64,000 bases of DNA from Thiodiazotropha sp037384425 (lineage in GTDB: Bacteria > Pseudomonadota > Gammaproteobacteria > Chromatiales > Chromatiaceae). The position numbers and the translations under genes were made by a program. Positions within the stretch are counted from its first letter, which is position 1. Every line of letters begins with the position of its first letter. This document shows, in pieces, positions 56,085 to 64,000 of the stretch. Below the pieces are notes generated by a model. That model saw nothing but the letters and a program-made list of their open reading frames with translations, made no database searches and was not told the origin of the DNA. The stretch spans positions 1 to 64,000 of the forward strand of contig JARROA010000001.1 in NCBI GenBank assembly GCA_037384425.1. The letters are read 5' to 3'.

Positions 56085-56572
56085 GCTGCTTTCCCCGGTT
56101 GTTCAGAATCGCTGTGTTCCGCCGCCTTCTCGCGCACCACGCGCAGCCATGAAGAACTGCCCTGGATCGAATGGTCGACCGGTTTCTGCAGCAGACGGAT
56201 GCTGTCGCCTGAGCTCATCATGCGGCTGCCGTCCCAGGCATCCATCCAGACGCAGCGCATCTCCGGTTTGACTTCACAGTTGCCGTTGGGGCGGACACCG
56301 CCGCAGGGGCCGTTGCGCAGGGTCTTTGGGCAGTTCATCGGGCACGACATGCCGGTGGCGCTCAGTGCGCATCGGCCGCACATCTTGCAGTCGAACAGAA
56401 AGCCCTTGACGGCCCGTTCGACGGCGACGACCGGGCGTTCCACGCGTTGATAGCCAATTCGCTGCCAAACCGGATCGAGACCGGCGATGATCGGTTCGAA
56501 AGTTCGGTAGAGGATCTCGAACCAGCGCGCGTGGCGCACTGAAAATCGTCGGACCGCATGCATGTCATTCAC
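56081..56572 (-). CDS. MetV-type zinc/Fe-S partner of MetF
   Basis: A 163-residue protein with the MTHFR_C domain. The cysteine motif CKMCGRCALSATGMSCPMNCPKTLRNGPCGG near 61-90 is typical of MetV, which pairs with MetF in acetogens and C1 bacteria. It couples MetF to an electron carrier. It overlaps metF by 4 bases and follows the PF13769 gene by 18. The remainder is basic, with an N-terminal amphipathic stretch. Confidence 0.85.
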   Translation of the reverse strand: MNDMHAVRRFSVRHARWFEILYRTFEPIIAGLDPVWQRIGYQRVERPVVAVERAVKGFLFDCKMCGRCALSATGMSCPMNCPKTLRNGPCGGVRPNGNCEVKPEMRCVWMDAWDGSRMMSSGDSIRLLQKPVDHSIQGSSSWLRVVREKAAEHSDSEQPGKAA

Positions 56573-56590
56573 TCCTAACGTTGATCACGG

Positions 56591-56905
56591 CTAGCGCGCC
56601 TCGGCATCCGACAGCAGACCACCGGCCCGTGCCAGACGATCGAGTCGCTCATCGCTGTATGCCTGTTCGATGCGTGACGCCTCGGCCGTCACTTCGGCCT
56701 GCGGGTTATCGCCCTCGTGAGTACTGCTGACCCGCCGCCACTCGGCCAGATAGGCATCGGCGTCGGCCTTGTGCGCACGCATGGCGGCGCGGTCCACTGC
56801 CGTCATGAAGCGCTGCGAAAGTTTCACCTTGGTCGTCTCGCGGCCGCTCTTCGCCATCACCTGGACCGGGATGTCACGCCAATACACTGTGATCAGTTTT
56901 ACCAA
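56591..56905 (-). CDS. Small PF13769 (virulence factor) family protein
   Basis: A 104-residue soluble protein of the family annotated as virulence factor, named from an unrelated context. Motif: VKLITVYWRDIPVQVMAKSGRETTKVKLSQRF. Function is unknown; it is repeatedly encoded next to DUF1638, metF/metV and corrinoid genes in alphaproteobacteria, from memory. The start is TTG at 56905, inside the end of the DUF1638 gene (32-base overlap), so the two are tightly coupled. Confidence 0.75.
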   Translation of the reverse strand: MVKLITVYWRDIPVQVMAKSGRETTKVKLSQRFMTAVDRAAMRAHKADADAYLAEWRRVSSTHEGDNPQAEVTAEASRIEQAYSDERLDRLARAGGLLSDAEAR

Positions 56906-57518
56906 TGCTCTCGCTCCCAGGCGTCAGCGTCACCACCTGCGCCAGCGGCTCCAGTCCGGTGTGTCTGATTTCCAGCGACAGGCCAAGACGATCGGCCGCG
57001 GCCTGTGCCCTGGCGATCAGGTCGCTGTTTCGTTGCTGCGACAGATACACCATTCTTCGATAGTTACCAAAGTACAATGCGCGTAGTTCCGGGTGCCGAT
57101 CGAGACCCAACCCGCGTATCACCAGGCTGTCGAAATGACGCGCCAGAAAATCGGTCAGATAGAAGCTTCCCGGCTCTTCATCGGCCAGTTGCTCAAACGC
57201 CTCCGTACCACTGAGGAACTCGTAACAATGCGCACCCGGTATGCGCTCCACGCCTTCTTCCGCCAGTACCCGGTCGAGTTCACCGCCGGTGCCGCAATCA
57301 CCGTAGGCAACGAATATCTGACGGTATGCAGCTCGATGGGCATGGATGCAATCGCGCACCGCCTGCGGAATACGTTCCGGCCGGTTGTGCAAGCGCGCCG
57401 GCAGACAGGTCACCTGCACGTGCTCCCAGTGATTGCTCCGCACCAACGTGAGCAGCTCCCTGGCCAGGGCGCCGCAGGCGATCACCAGCACCGGCGGATG
57501 TGTCGTTTCGCGGCCCAT
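56874..57518 (-). CDS. DUF1638 protein
   Basis: A 214-residue protein of family DUF1638 with conserved Cys and Arg residues: VLVIACGALARELL, LPARLHNRPERIPQAVRD, VAYGDCGTGGELDRVL, GAHCYEFL and RGLGLDRHPELR. The layout suggests a metal- or cofactor-binding protein. It is encoded immediately downstream of the corrinoid protein and upstream of the PF13769 gene. An in-frame GTG at 57533 is an alternative start. Proposed accessory for corrinoid handling, by context only. Confidence 0.78.
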   Translation of the reverse strand: MGRETTHPPVLVIACGALARELLTLVRSNHWEHVQVTCLPARLHNRPERIPQAVRDCIHAHRAAYRQIFVAYGDCGTGGELDRVLAEEGVERIPGAHCYEFLSGTEAFEQLADEEPGSFYLTDFLARHFDSLVIRGLGLDRHPELRALYFGNYRRMVYLSQQRNSDLIARAQAAADRLGLSLEIRHTGLEPLAQVVTLTPGSESIGKTDHSVLA

Positions 57519-57533
57519 GACCGGCACCCACAC

Positions 57534-58241
57534 TCAGGCCGCGCTGCGTCGTTCCGCAATCTTGGCCTTGGCGATATCCACGGCCACTGCGGCGTCACGG
57601 CAATAGGCATCGGCACCGACCGCCTGTCCGAACTCCTCGTTCAAGGGGGCGCCACCGACCAGCACGATGTAGTCGTCGCGCAGGCCCTTTTCCTTCATTT
57701 CGTCGATCACGACCTTCATGTACGGCATGGTCGTGGTCAGTAGCGCGGACATACCGAGGATATCGGGCTTGTGCTCCTCCAAGGCCTCGAGGTATTGCTC
57801 AACCGGGACGTTGATGCCGATATCGATAACCTCGAATCCGGCACCCTCCAGCATCATCGCAACCAGGTTCTTGCCGATGTCGTGGATGTCGCCTTTCACG
57901 GTGCCGATCACGACCTTGCCGACCGGCGGCGCGCCGGTCTCGGCCAGCAGCGGACGCAGGATCTCCATGCCGCCCTTCATCGCATTGGCCGCCAACAGCA
58001 CTTCGGGGACGAACAGGATGCCGTCGCGGAAGTCGACACCGACAATGGCCATCCCGCCCACCAGCGCCTCGTTGAGCACTTTGTCTGCGGACCAGCCACG
58101 CTCGAGCAGGATCTCGGTACCTTCGACGACCTCATCCTTCAGACCGTCGTAGAGGTCGTCGTGGATCTGTCCGACCAGTTCGTCGTCGGGCAGCGACGCG
58201 AGATCGAGTTCATCATCATCCAAGTTTTCGCCTTCGGCCAT
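57534..58241 (-). CDS. mtgC: Corrinoid protein (MtgC/MttC type)
   Basis: A 235-residue B12-binding protein of the methyltransferase system. An N-terminal helical cap (LYDGLKDEVVEGTEILLERG) precedes a Rossmann-like cobalamin domain with the base-off His motif DIHDIGKNLVAMMLEGAGFEVIDIG near 116, and SALLTTTM. It carries the methyl group as methyl-Co(III) between mtgB and mtgA products. First gene of the minus-strand operon; it is divergent from purU across a 320-base spacer. Confidence 0.92.
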   Translation of the reverse strand: MAEGENLDDDELDLASLPDDELVGQIHDDLYDGLKDEVVEGTEILLERGWSADKVLNEALVGGMAIVGVDFRDGILFVPEVLLAANAMKGGMEILRPLLAETGAPPVGKVVIGTVKGDIHDIGKNLVAMMLEGAGFEVIDIGINVPVEQYLEALEEHKPDILGMSALLTTTMPYMKVVIDEMKEKGLRDDYIVLVGGAPLNEEFGQAVGADAYCRDAAVAVDIAKAKIAERRSAA

Positions 58242-58564
58242 ATTATTAATCTCCGCTCACCCCACCGCCCCAATGGCGGTGTCATCGACGATTGCAAGAT
58301 TAGGCACTGGCATTTCCGGTCGCTGACGTCGTGGCGACCAAAGATTGCCGAAAAGCGACGCCTCCCGACACCCCGGTCGAGCTCAAATCGACACGCCCCA
58401 AAAGCGTCGGCACGCACCTGTCGCTGTCCCGCAAGAGTCGGTCGCCACCTGGCAAGCGCGCCATACCACTTGGACTAATCTCGCTCGCTATAGTGGGTCG
58501 CGCTAGACAGGCGCAGCCGCAGCGCAGACAACCAGAACCATCCAGCATGGCGAGGAAACAGACA
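58242..58564. promoter_or_regulatory. Divergent spacer between mtgC operon and purU
   Basis: About 320 bases with two likely promoters. A minus-strand short frame and a plus-strand extension of purU run through it but look like shadows. I see no riboswitch; a cobalamin riboswitch box was not recognised. Confidence 0.45.
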
Positions 58565-59608
58565 ATGAGTAAAACGCTTTCGACCAGTGCCGACCAGGCT
58601 ACCCATACACTCGATCCGGGTGCCGGCGTGCCGGGCGCTGAACGGCTCGACCAGGATCCGGCCGTGGGGCCTTACGATGGCGCGATCGACAGTGTCGTAC
58701 GCAACGCCCAGGACCGTCCGTCGGGGAGCATTCCTCCTGAGCTGTCGACCACGTCGGTGAGCTACATCCTGACCGCAGCCGCGCCAGGGCAAATCGGCAT
58801 TGTCGCCGCCATGGCCGGTTTTCTGGCCGAACGCGGCTGCTACATCGACGACATGGCGCAGTTCGACGACCTGACCACCGGCCAGTTCTTCGTCCGCGCG
58901 GTATTCCGTGCCGAAGCCGGCAAGACACCGTCACTCGATCGCCTGAACGATGAATTCAAGCCGGTCGGCGAGCGCTTCGACATGGAGTGGTCCATCCAGG
59001 ACAGCTCCGTACGCAAGCGGGTGCTCATCATGGTCTCGAAGTTCGATCATTGCCTCAACGACCTGCTCTACCGTTGGCGTACCGGCGAGCTGCGCATCGA
59101 CATCCCGGCGATCGTGTCGAACCACCCCGACCTTGAACCGTTGGCGCGCTGGCACAATATCCCCTACCACCACCTGCCGGTCACGCCGGAGAACAAGGCC
59201 GAGCAGGAGGCGACGCTGATGGCCCTGGTCGAAGAGACCGGCACCGACCTGGTCGTCCTCGCCCGCTACATGCAGATCCTCTCAAGCGACCTGTGCGAGC
59301 AGCTGAGCGGGCGGGCGATCAATATCCACCACTCCTTCCTGCCGGGTTTCAAGGGCGCCAAGCCCTACCATCAGGCATTCGATCGCGGGGTGAAACTGAT
59401 TGGCGCCACCGCCCACTATGTGACCAGCGACCTCGACGAGGGACCTATCATCGAGCAGGTCGTCGAGCGCGTTGATCACTCCTACCGGCCGGAGTTCCTG
59501 GTCGCCGCCGGCCGCCAGACGGAGTGCCTGGCGCTGGCCCGCGCGGTGGCCTACGACGTGGAAAACCGCGTCTTCCTGAACGGCAACCGAACCGTAGTGT
59601 TCCGCTGA
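58565..59608 (+). CDS. purU: Formyltetrahydrofolate deformylase (PurU)
   Basis: A 347-residue PurU, releasing formate and THF from 10-formyl-THF. After an unusual roughly 60-residue Pro/Ser-rich N-terminal extension, an ACT domain (SYILTAAAPGQIGIVAAMAGFLAERG) precedes the formyltransferase fold with INIHHSFLPGFKGAKPYHQAFDRGVKLIGATAHYV, including the catalytic Asn-His. Usual PurU length is about 285 residues. The start is set by GAGGAA before ATG at 58565. By position it closes the C1 route from methyl-THF to formate. Such genes accompany sarcosine oxidase clusters in proteobacteria. Confidence 0.92.
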   Translation: MSKTLSTSADQATHTLDPGAGVPGAERLDQDPAVGPYDGAIDSVVRNAQDRPSGSIPPELSTTSVSYILTAAAPGQIGIVAAMAGFLAERGCYIDDMAQFDDLTTGQFFVRAVFRAEAGKTPSLDRLNDEFKPVGERFDMEWSIQDSSVRKRVLIMVSKFDHCLNDLLYRWRTGELRIDIPAIVSNHPDLEPLARWHNIPYHHLPVTPENKAEQEATLMALVEETGTDLVVLARYMQILSSDLCEQLSGRAINIHHSFLPGFKGAKPYHQAFDRGVKLIGATAHYVTSDLDEGPIIEQVVERVDHSYRPEFLVAAGRQTECLALARAVAYDVENRVFLNGNRTVVFR

Positions 59609-59724
59609 GAGTGGCCGGGGCAATCAAACAATTGCCCCGGGCGGATGCGGACAGCCAGGTCAGCACACTCACGCTCATAGATGGCAAGTCGAACGCCCGG
59701 CGGCGGCGTGGCGCTATTGGCCGA

Positions 59725-59979
59725 TTTGAGTGTTGAGTTGAGGTGTTCGCTACGCTCATGGGTTCTGATCCCCCTCTCCCTGGCCCTCTCCCGCAAGGGG
59801 AGAGGGGAAGTCTATGTCGAGTGCATCGAACGCTTCCTGTCAGGTCGTGGAATCATGCTGTTTGTTCGCCCCGGCTTTTGATCTATGCGTCCCCTCTCCC
59901 CTTGCGGGAGAGGGCCAGGGAGAGGGGGTCACAAAAAAACCGTGAGCATAGCGAAAACCCCGACTCAAAACTCATAACC
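59725..59979. mobile_element. MITE-like palindromic element, copy B (inverted relative to A)
   Basis: A 255-bp element with the same inverted ends as copy A (gagttgaggtgttcgctacgctcatg and its complement) and inner hairpins of cccctctcccgcaaggggagagggg. The core matches copy A in reverse (gagtgcatcgaacgcttcctgtc... against ...gaatacttgttgtc in the complement of A). It lies just past purU. Confidence 0.8.
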
Positions 59980-60220
59980 TTTCAAGCCTCTATTCAATTC
60001 CCGAGTCTGCCCGGTATGGCTGATCATGGTGGGTGATCAAGAAAGGTTTTGCCTGTGATTGGATCAAACCTGGCAACCCAATAGGTCAGGTTCCGTAGTC
60101 CGACAAGCGCCGCTATAGCGTGGATTGGGAACGGGTCGAGCTCACTCAACATCAGTGCGCAGAACCGTGAAGTGACAGGGTGCAGGGATATCGCGCGTCG
60201 GCCCTAGGGTTTAACCGCGT

Positions 60221-60242
60221 GTAGGGTGCGGCTTGCCGCACC
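60221..60242. repeat. Dispersed GTAGGGTGCGGCTTGCC hairpin
   Basis: gtagggtgcggcttgccgcacc folds as ggtgcgg-cttg-ccgcacc, the most regular of three copies in the window (others at 26230-26252 and 36299-36312). Confidence 0.6.
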
Positions 60243-60290
60243 GAATCACAAACAAGTAATCAGACAAACAATGGCACCCTTGTCTTAGGT

Positions 60291-60308
60291 CAGCGCCATT
60301 CCGCGCTG
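60291..60308 (-). terminator. Candidate hairpin downstream of soxG
   Basis: A stem of about 8 bp, ggtcagcg/cgctgacc, lies just beyond the soxG stop on the minus strand. No U-run follows, so it is only a possible terminator. Confidence 0.35.
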
Positions 60309-60317
60309 ACCCCTGTA

Positions 60318-60962
60318 TCAGGACGCCGCGCGCTCGGCCGGCGGCTCGCTACGCGCTAAATCGAACTCGCCCGCACCGCCGAATTCACGCACCGCTTCGT
60401 TCAGCCAGTGCCCGAAGTAGTCGGCATAGCTGCGCCGCACCAGCAGCCGGAAAGAGGATCCCGCGTCCGCCGGCCAGATCAGCACCGTGGCCTTGGCGAC
60501 ATGCGTCTGGGCGCATTGGCCCACGCCAAAAGCCTGCGGGTGCAGGTCCAGCGTGCAGCCCTTGGCCAACAGGTCGGCGGCACGCCGGCCGCCGACCGCG
60601 AGGGTGGTGTAGTAGCTGGTGACGTCGACGACCGAACAGAAGCAGTCGCTCAGCGCGGCGTGCAGTTCGTCGATCAACGCATCCTGCCGGTCAGGCGGGG
60701 TGACGATCATCCACTCATCCGGACCCAGCCAGAATAGGGTCCTGTCACCGGCCATGCGCGTTGTGTTGGGCTCAAGTGACAGCTCGCAGCCGAGCGTAGC
60801 GGCGACTGCCTTGGTAAAGGTCTCGTCATCGGGCCTGCCGCGCAGGTTGATCAAGCCCTGGAACGGTAGCTCGGCCAGCAGCACCGATGCATCCTTGTCG
60901 GCCGCTACCGCGGTCAGGTTGATCTGGTTGAGCGGGCTCTCTCTGCGTGCTGCATCAGACAT
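60318..60962 (-). CDS. soxG: Sarcosine oxidase subunit gamma
   Basis: A 214-residue gamma subunit of heterotetrameric sarcosine oxidase. Features: LRGRPDDETFTKAVAATLGCELSLEPNTTRMAGDRTLFWLGPDEWMIVTPP, and the SVVDVTSYYTTLAVGGRRAADLLAKGCTLDLHP segment, which is a GcvT-like fold. The start at 60962 overlaps soxA by 8 bases, so the two are translationally coupled. The complex oxidises sarcosine to glycine with formation of methylene-THF and H2O2. Confidence 0.9.
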   Translation of the reverse strand: MSDAARRESPLNQINLTAVAADKDASVLLAELPFQGLINLRGRPDDETFTKAVAATLGCELSLEPNTTRMAGDRTLFWLGPDEWMIVTPPDRQDALIDELHAALSDCFCSVVDVTSYYTTLAVGGRRAADLLAKGCTLDLHPQAFGVGQCAQTHVAKATVLIWPADAGSSFRLLVRRSYADYFGHWLNEAVREFGGAGEFDLARSEPPAERAAS

Positions 60963-63900
60963 TCTGGCGTGCTCCTTCAGGATCGTAAAACACCGGCTGC
61001 GTAATGGTCGCCCCCAGCACACGGCCATCGGCCAGCGGGACGTACACCTTGTCGCCATGCCGCGAGTGGCCACTCTTGACCAGTGCCAGCGCGATCGAGT
61101 GGCCCATCGTGGCGCTGAAGTAACTTGAGGTCACGTGCCCCTCCATCGGTACCGGCGTGGGTGCCTGAGGATCGTTCACGATTTGCCCGCCCTCGGGCAG
61201 CACCGCCTTCGGATCATCGGTCAACAGGCCGACAAACTGTTTACGGTCCGTGCGTACGCTGTCCGGTCGTCTCAGCGAGCGGCGACCGATGAAGTCCTTC
61301 TCCTTGGAGAGTACCCAGTCCATGCCCAGATCGACCGGCGTCACCGAACCGTCGGTATCCTGACCGGCGATAATGTAACCCTTCTCCGCGCGCAGGACGT
61401 GCATGGTCTCGGTGCCATAGGGTGTGATGTCGTAAGGTATGCCGGCGGTCATCAGTGCCTCCCAGACATGGCGGCCATAGTCGGCGCGCACGTTGACCTC
61501 ATAGGCCAGCTCGCCGGAGAAGCTGACCCGGTTGACCCGACAGGGCACGCCCGCGGCCGTGCCCTCGCGAGAGGACATGAAGGGGAAGGCCTCGGCCGAA
61601 AAGTCGATGCCGTCGCACACCGCGCTGACCACCTTGCGGCTGTTCGGACCCACCACGGCCGCGGTCACCCAGTGGTCGGTTACCGAGGTCATATAGACCT
61701 GAAGTTCCGGCCACTCGGTCTGCAGCCAGCGCTCCAGCCAGCTCAGCACGCGGGCCGCGCCACCGGTGGTGGTATGCATGTAGTAACGGTTCTCGGCGAG
61801 CCGCAGCGTAATGCCGTCTTCCATCACCATGCCGTCTTCGCCCAGCATGAAGCCGTAGCGGGCGCGATCGATGCCGAGATTGCTCCAGCCGTTAGTGTAG
61901 ATGCGATTCAGAAACTCGGCCGCATCGGGGCCCTGAATCTCGACTTTACCCAGTGTCGAGGCATCCATGATGCCGACGCTGTTGCGTGTCGCCAGGCATT
62001 CACGGTTGACCGCATCGTGCATGGACTCGCCCGGTCTCGGGTAGTACCAGGGGCGCTTCCACTGGCCGACATCCTCGAACTCGGCGCCATGCTGCTCGTG
62101 CCATTCGTGTAGCGCGGTCTTGCGTACCGGTTCGAACAGATCGCCGCGCTCCACGCCGGCAATGGCGCCAAAGGTCACCGGCGTGTAATTGGGTCGGAAG
62201 GTCGTTGTTCCGGTGCTTGGAATGTCACTGCCCAGGGCCTGGGCCAGGATGGCAAGTCCGTTGATATTGCCCAGCTTGCCCTGATCGGTACCGAACCCCA
62301 TTGCGGTGTAGCGTTTGACATGCTCCACCGAGTGGTAGCCCTCACGTGCCGCCAACAGGATATCGGCCGCGCCGACATCGTTCTGGAAGTCGACGAACTG
62401 TTTGGGCGCGCGTCCGGCGGGGCGCTGACCCGGCACCAGCCACAACGTCTGGATGGGTGACTCTTCGAGGGTTTCAGTCGCAGGCGGCAGCATCGCCTCG
62501 GCCCCGTCGAAGCCGGCTTCACGCGCGGCCTCAGCACCGGCCAGGGCGCCCTCGGCCAGGCAGGCGCTCAGCGTGAAGCTGCCGTTGGCCGCGCCGGCGG
62601 AACGTTCCGCCTGCACCGACTGGCCGGGCACGAAGCTGGCCAGGGCGTCGTCATAACGCACCTTGGCGCCGGATTGTGAATGCAGGTGGATGGCCGGGCT
62701 CCAACCCCCCGACATTGCAACCAGATCGCAATCGATGCGTCGTACGCTACCCTGCACCGCGTCAGCGGCGCCATTGAGCGCCATCACATCGACGCCGCGT
62801 ACACGATTCTTGCCCTGGGTGTCGACGACGACACTGCCGGCAATGATCTCGATGCCCGCATCGCGCACACGTCGCGGCAGATCACCTTCGGGCGCAGCGC
62901 GCGGATCGACGACGGCCGCCACCTCGACCCCAGCCGCGGTCAGATCCAGGGCGGTACGGTAGGCGCTGTCATTGTTGCTGAATATCACCGCGCGATTGCC
63001 GGGGCGTACCGCGTACCGGTTCACGTAGGTCGACACGCTGGACGCCTGCATGATGCCGGGGCGGTCGTTGTTGCTGAACACCAGTGGGCGCTCGAATGCA
63101 CCCGCTGCGATCACCACCCGTTTGGCGCGGATGCGCCACAGTCGCTCGCGCGGACCCGTACGCTCGCCCTTGGGCAAATGGTCGCTCAGACGCTCGCAGG
63201 CAACCAGGAAGTTGTGATCGTAATAGCCGGTCACCGTCGTGCGCGGCAGCAGTCTGACACCTGCCGATTGCGCCAGCTCGGCGACGACATCCGCGACCCA
63301 GGCCGCGCCCGGCGCGCCATCGATCTGCTCGCTGCTGCCCAGCAGGCTGCCGCCGAATTCGGACTGCTCGTCGGCCAGGATCACGCGCGCGCCGGCGCGC
63401 GCCGCCGACAGCGCCGCGGTGAGGCCGGCCGGCCCGGCACCGACCACGAGCACATCGCAGTGCGTGTTGCGCTTGACGTAGTCGTCGGGATCGGGCTCGC
63501 GCGGCGATACGCCGAAGCCGGAGGCGCGGCGGATGACCGTTTCGTACTTGTGCCAGAAACTGCGCGGCCACATGAAGGTCTTGTAGTAGAAACCGGCCGG
63601 TAACAGCCGCGCAAAGCGGCTGGTGACGGACCACAGGTCGCGGTCCACGCTTGGCCAGCAGTTGACACTGGATGCGGCCAGACCGTCGAACAGCTCGACC
63701 TGCGTGGCGCGCGCATTGGGAACCGTTTCGGCACCGCTGTCCCACTGCACCAGCGCATTCGGCTCTTCGGCACCGTGACCGATCACGCCACGCGGGCGAT
63801 GGTACTTCCAGCTGCGCGCGACCACATCGACCCCGTTGGCCAGCAGCGCAGAGGCGAGGGTGTCGCCCTGGAAGCCCTGGTAGGCTTTGCCGTTGAACTG

Positions 63901-63963
63901 AAAACTGACCGGCCCCTCTCGGTTGATCCGGCCTCCGCTCTGAAGGCGTCGCTGTTGGCTCAC
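60955..63963 (-). CDS. soxA: Sarcosine oxidase subunit alpha
   Basis: A 1002-residue alpha subunit of normal length. A 2Fe-2S-like N-terminal domain (FNGKAYQGFQGDTLASALLANGV) and a FAD/NAD domain (VVGAGPAGLTAALSAARAGARVILAD near 171) are followed by a C-terminal GcvT-like folate-binding domain (GYIIAGQDTDGSVTPVDLGMDWVLSKEKDFIGRRSL). It starts with GTG and overlaps the soxD stop by 4 bases. It takes sarcosine to glycine together with the beta, gamma and delta subunits; the beta gene should lie beyond the right edge. Confidence 0.94.
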   Translation of the reverse strand: MSQQRRLQSGGRINREGPVSFQFNGKAYQGFQGDTLASALLANGVDVVARSWKYHRPRGVIGHGAEEPNALVQWDSGAETVPNARATQVELFDGLAASSVNCWPSVDRDLWSVTSRFARLLPAGFYYKTFMWPRSFWHKYETVIRRASGFGVSPREPDPDDYVKRNTHCDVLVVGAGPAGLTAALSAARAGARVILADEQSEFGGSLLGSSEQIDGAPGAAWVADVVAELAQSAGVRLLPRTTVTGYYDHNFLVACERLSDHLPKGERTGPRERLWRIRAKRVVIAAGAFERPLVFSNNDRPGIMQASSVSTYVNRYAVRPGNRAVIFSNNDSAYRTALDLTAAGVEVAAVVDPRAAPEGDLPRRVRDAGIEIIAGSVVVDTQGKNRVRGVDVMALNGAADAVQGSVRRIDCDLVAMSGGWSPAIHLHSQSGAKVRYDDALASFVPGQSVQAERSAGAANGSFTLSACLAEGALAGAEAAREAGFDGAEAMLPPATETLEESPIQTLWLVPGQRPAGRAPKQFVDFQNDVGAADILLAAREGYHSVEHVKRYTAMGFGTDQGKLGNINGLAILAQALGSDIPSTGTTTFRPNYTPVTFGAIAGVERGDLFEPVRKTALHEWHEQHGAEFEDVGQWKRPWYYPRPGESMHDAVNRECLATRNSVGIMDASTLGKVEIQGPDAAEFLNRIYTNGWSNLGIDRARYGFMLGEDGMVMEDGITLRLAENRYYMHTTTGGAARVLSWLERWLQTEWPELQVYMTSVTDHWVTAAVVGPNSRKVVSAVCDGIDFSAEAFPFMSSREGTAAGVPCRVNRVSFSGELAYEVNVRADYGRHVWEALMTAGIPYDITPYGTETMHVLRAEKGYIIAGQDTDGSVTPVDLGMDWVLSKEKDFIGRRSLRRPDSVRTDRKQFVGLLTDDPKAVLPEGGQIVNDPQAPTPVPMEGHVTSSYFSATMGHSIALALVKSGHSRHGDKVYVPLADGRVLGATITQPVFYDPEGARQNV

Positions 63964-64000
63964 TGCTCGTCTCCGGGGGCTTGTTCGCCGACCTTGTAGA
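63960..64000 (-). CDS. soxD: Sarcosine oxidase subunit delta, C-terminal fragment
   Basis: Only the last 12 or so codons are in the window (ending YKVGEQAPGDEQ). The stop overlaps the soxA GTG start (GTGA), the usual coupling in soxBDAG. Identification rests on gene order, as the remaining sequence is too short to recognise. Confidence 0.6.
   Translation of the reverse strand, partial: YKVGEQAPGDEQ

Larger units (their letters stand above)
59609..60317. other. Intergenic region carrying repeats
   Basis: About 710 bases with no gene I can support. It holds the MITE-like copy B, a dispersed hairpin at 60221 and a hairpin at 60281-60316 near the sox genes. Confidence 0.6.

Noticed and set aside
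58242..58564. Cobalamin riboswitch upstream of mtgC
   Set aside because: I could not identify the conserved B12 box, so it is not claimed.

Overview
The window reads as chromosomal DNA of a free-living, metabolically versatile gammaproteobacterium. The gene families, the Pseudomonas-like dimethylglycine locus, a PEP-CTERM protein and a GH57-rich glycogen locus suggest a Chromatiales or sulfur-oxidizer-like lineage; that placement is inference. Most of it is dense and GC-rich. About 5.8-16.4 kb is visibly more AT-rich, with looser spacing, repeats and decayed-looking intergenic DNA. No rRNA, tRNA, CRISPR array or complete insertion sequence was recognised.

Layout. 0-5.8 kb: one giant signalling gene (Ser/Thr kinase, ATPase, GAF, GGDEF, EAL). 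5.8-13.4 kb: two FAD oxidoreductases, a membrane protein, a LysR regulator divergent from the second oxidoreductase, a PEP-CTERM protein and an outer-membrane-barrel-like protein, with two related REP-like palindromes at gene 3' ends. 13.6-26.2 kb: alpha-glucan metabolism (debranching-type amylase, two GH57 proteins, GlgA, GlgB) and a sugar ABC importer (binding protein and two permeases, no ATPase). 26.3-29.5 kb: a divergent transglutaminase/DUF2126 pair. 29.7-37.0 kb: an NmrA-type oxidoreductase divergent from an AraC regulator, a membrane-anchored spermidine-synthase-like protein, an unknown protein, and a YdbH-like AsmA-family protein followed by a DUF1318 lipoprotein. 37.0-40.95 kb: a LysR gene divergent from a methyltransferase and two nitrilase-superfamily enzymes, one with a Tat signal.

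40.97-64.0 kb is the most coherent part: a near-complete glycine betaine to glycine route. The first demethylation appears to use corrinoid chemistry: a non-pyrrolysine MttB-family methyltransferase, a corrinoid protein, a methylcorrinoid:THF methyltransferase and a RACo-type reactivator. Dimethylglycine is then handled by DgcA/DgcB with a dedicated EtfA/EtfB, and sarcosine by heterotetrameric sarcosine oxidase (soxD, A, G; cut by the window edge). MetF, MetV and PurU can carry the methyl group from methyl-THF towards formate; two small uncharacterised families (DUF1638 and PF13769) sit inside the corrinoid operon. A GlxA/GbdR-type AraC regulator lies between the betaine genes. No GbcA/GbcB Rieske monooxygenase is in the window.

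The corrinoid/C1 block, including purU (52.1-59.6 kb), is bracketed by two inverted copies of the same roughly 225-255 bp MITE-like palindromic element. This is the clearest structural signal in the window not explained by genes.
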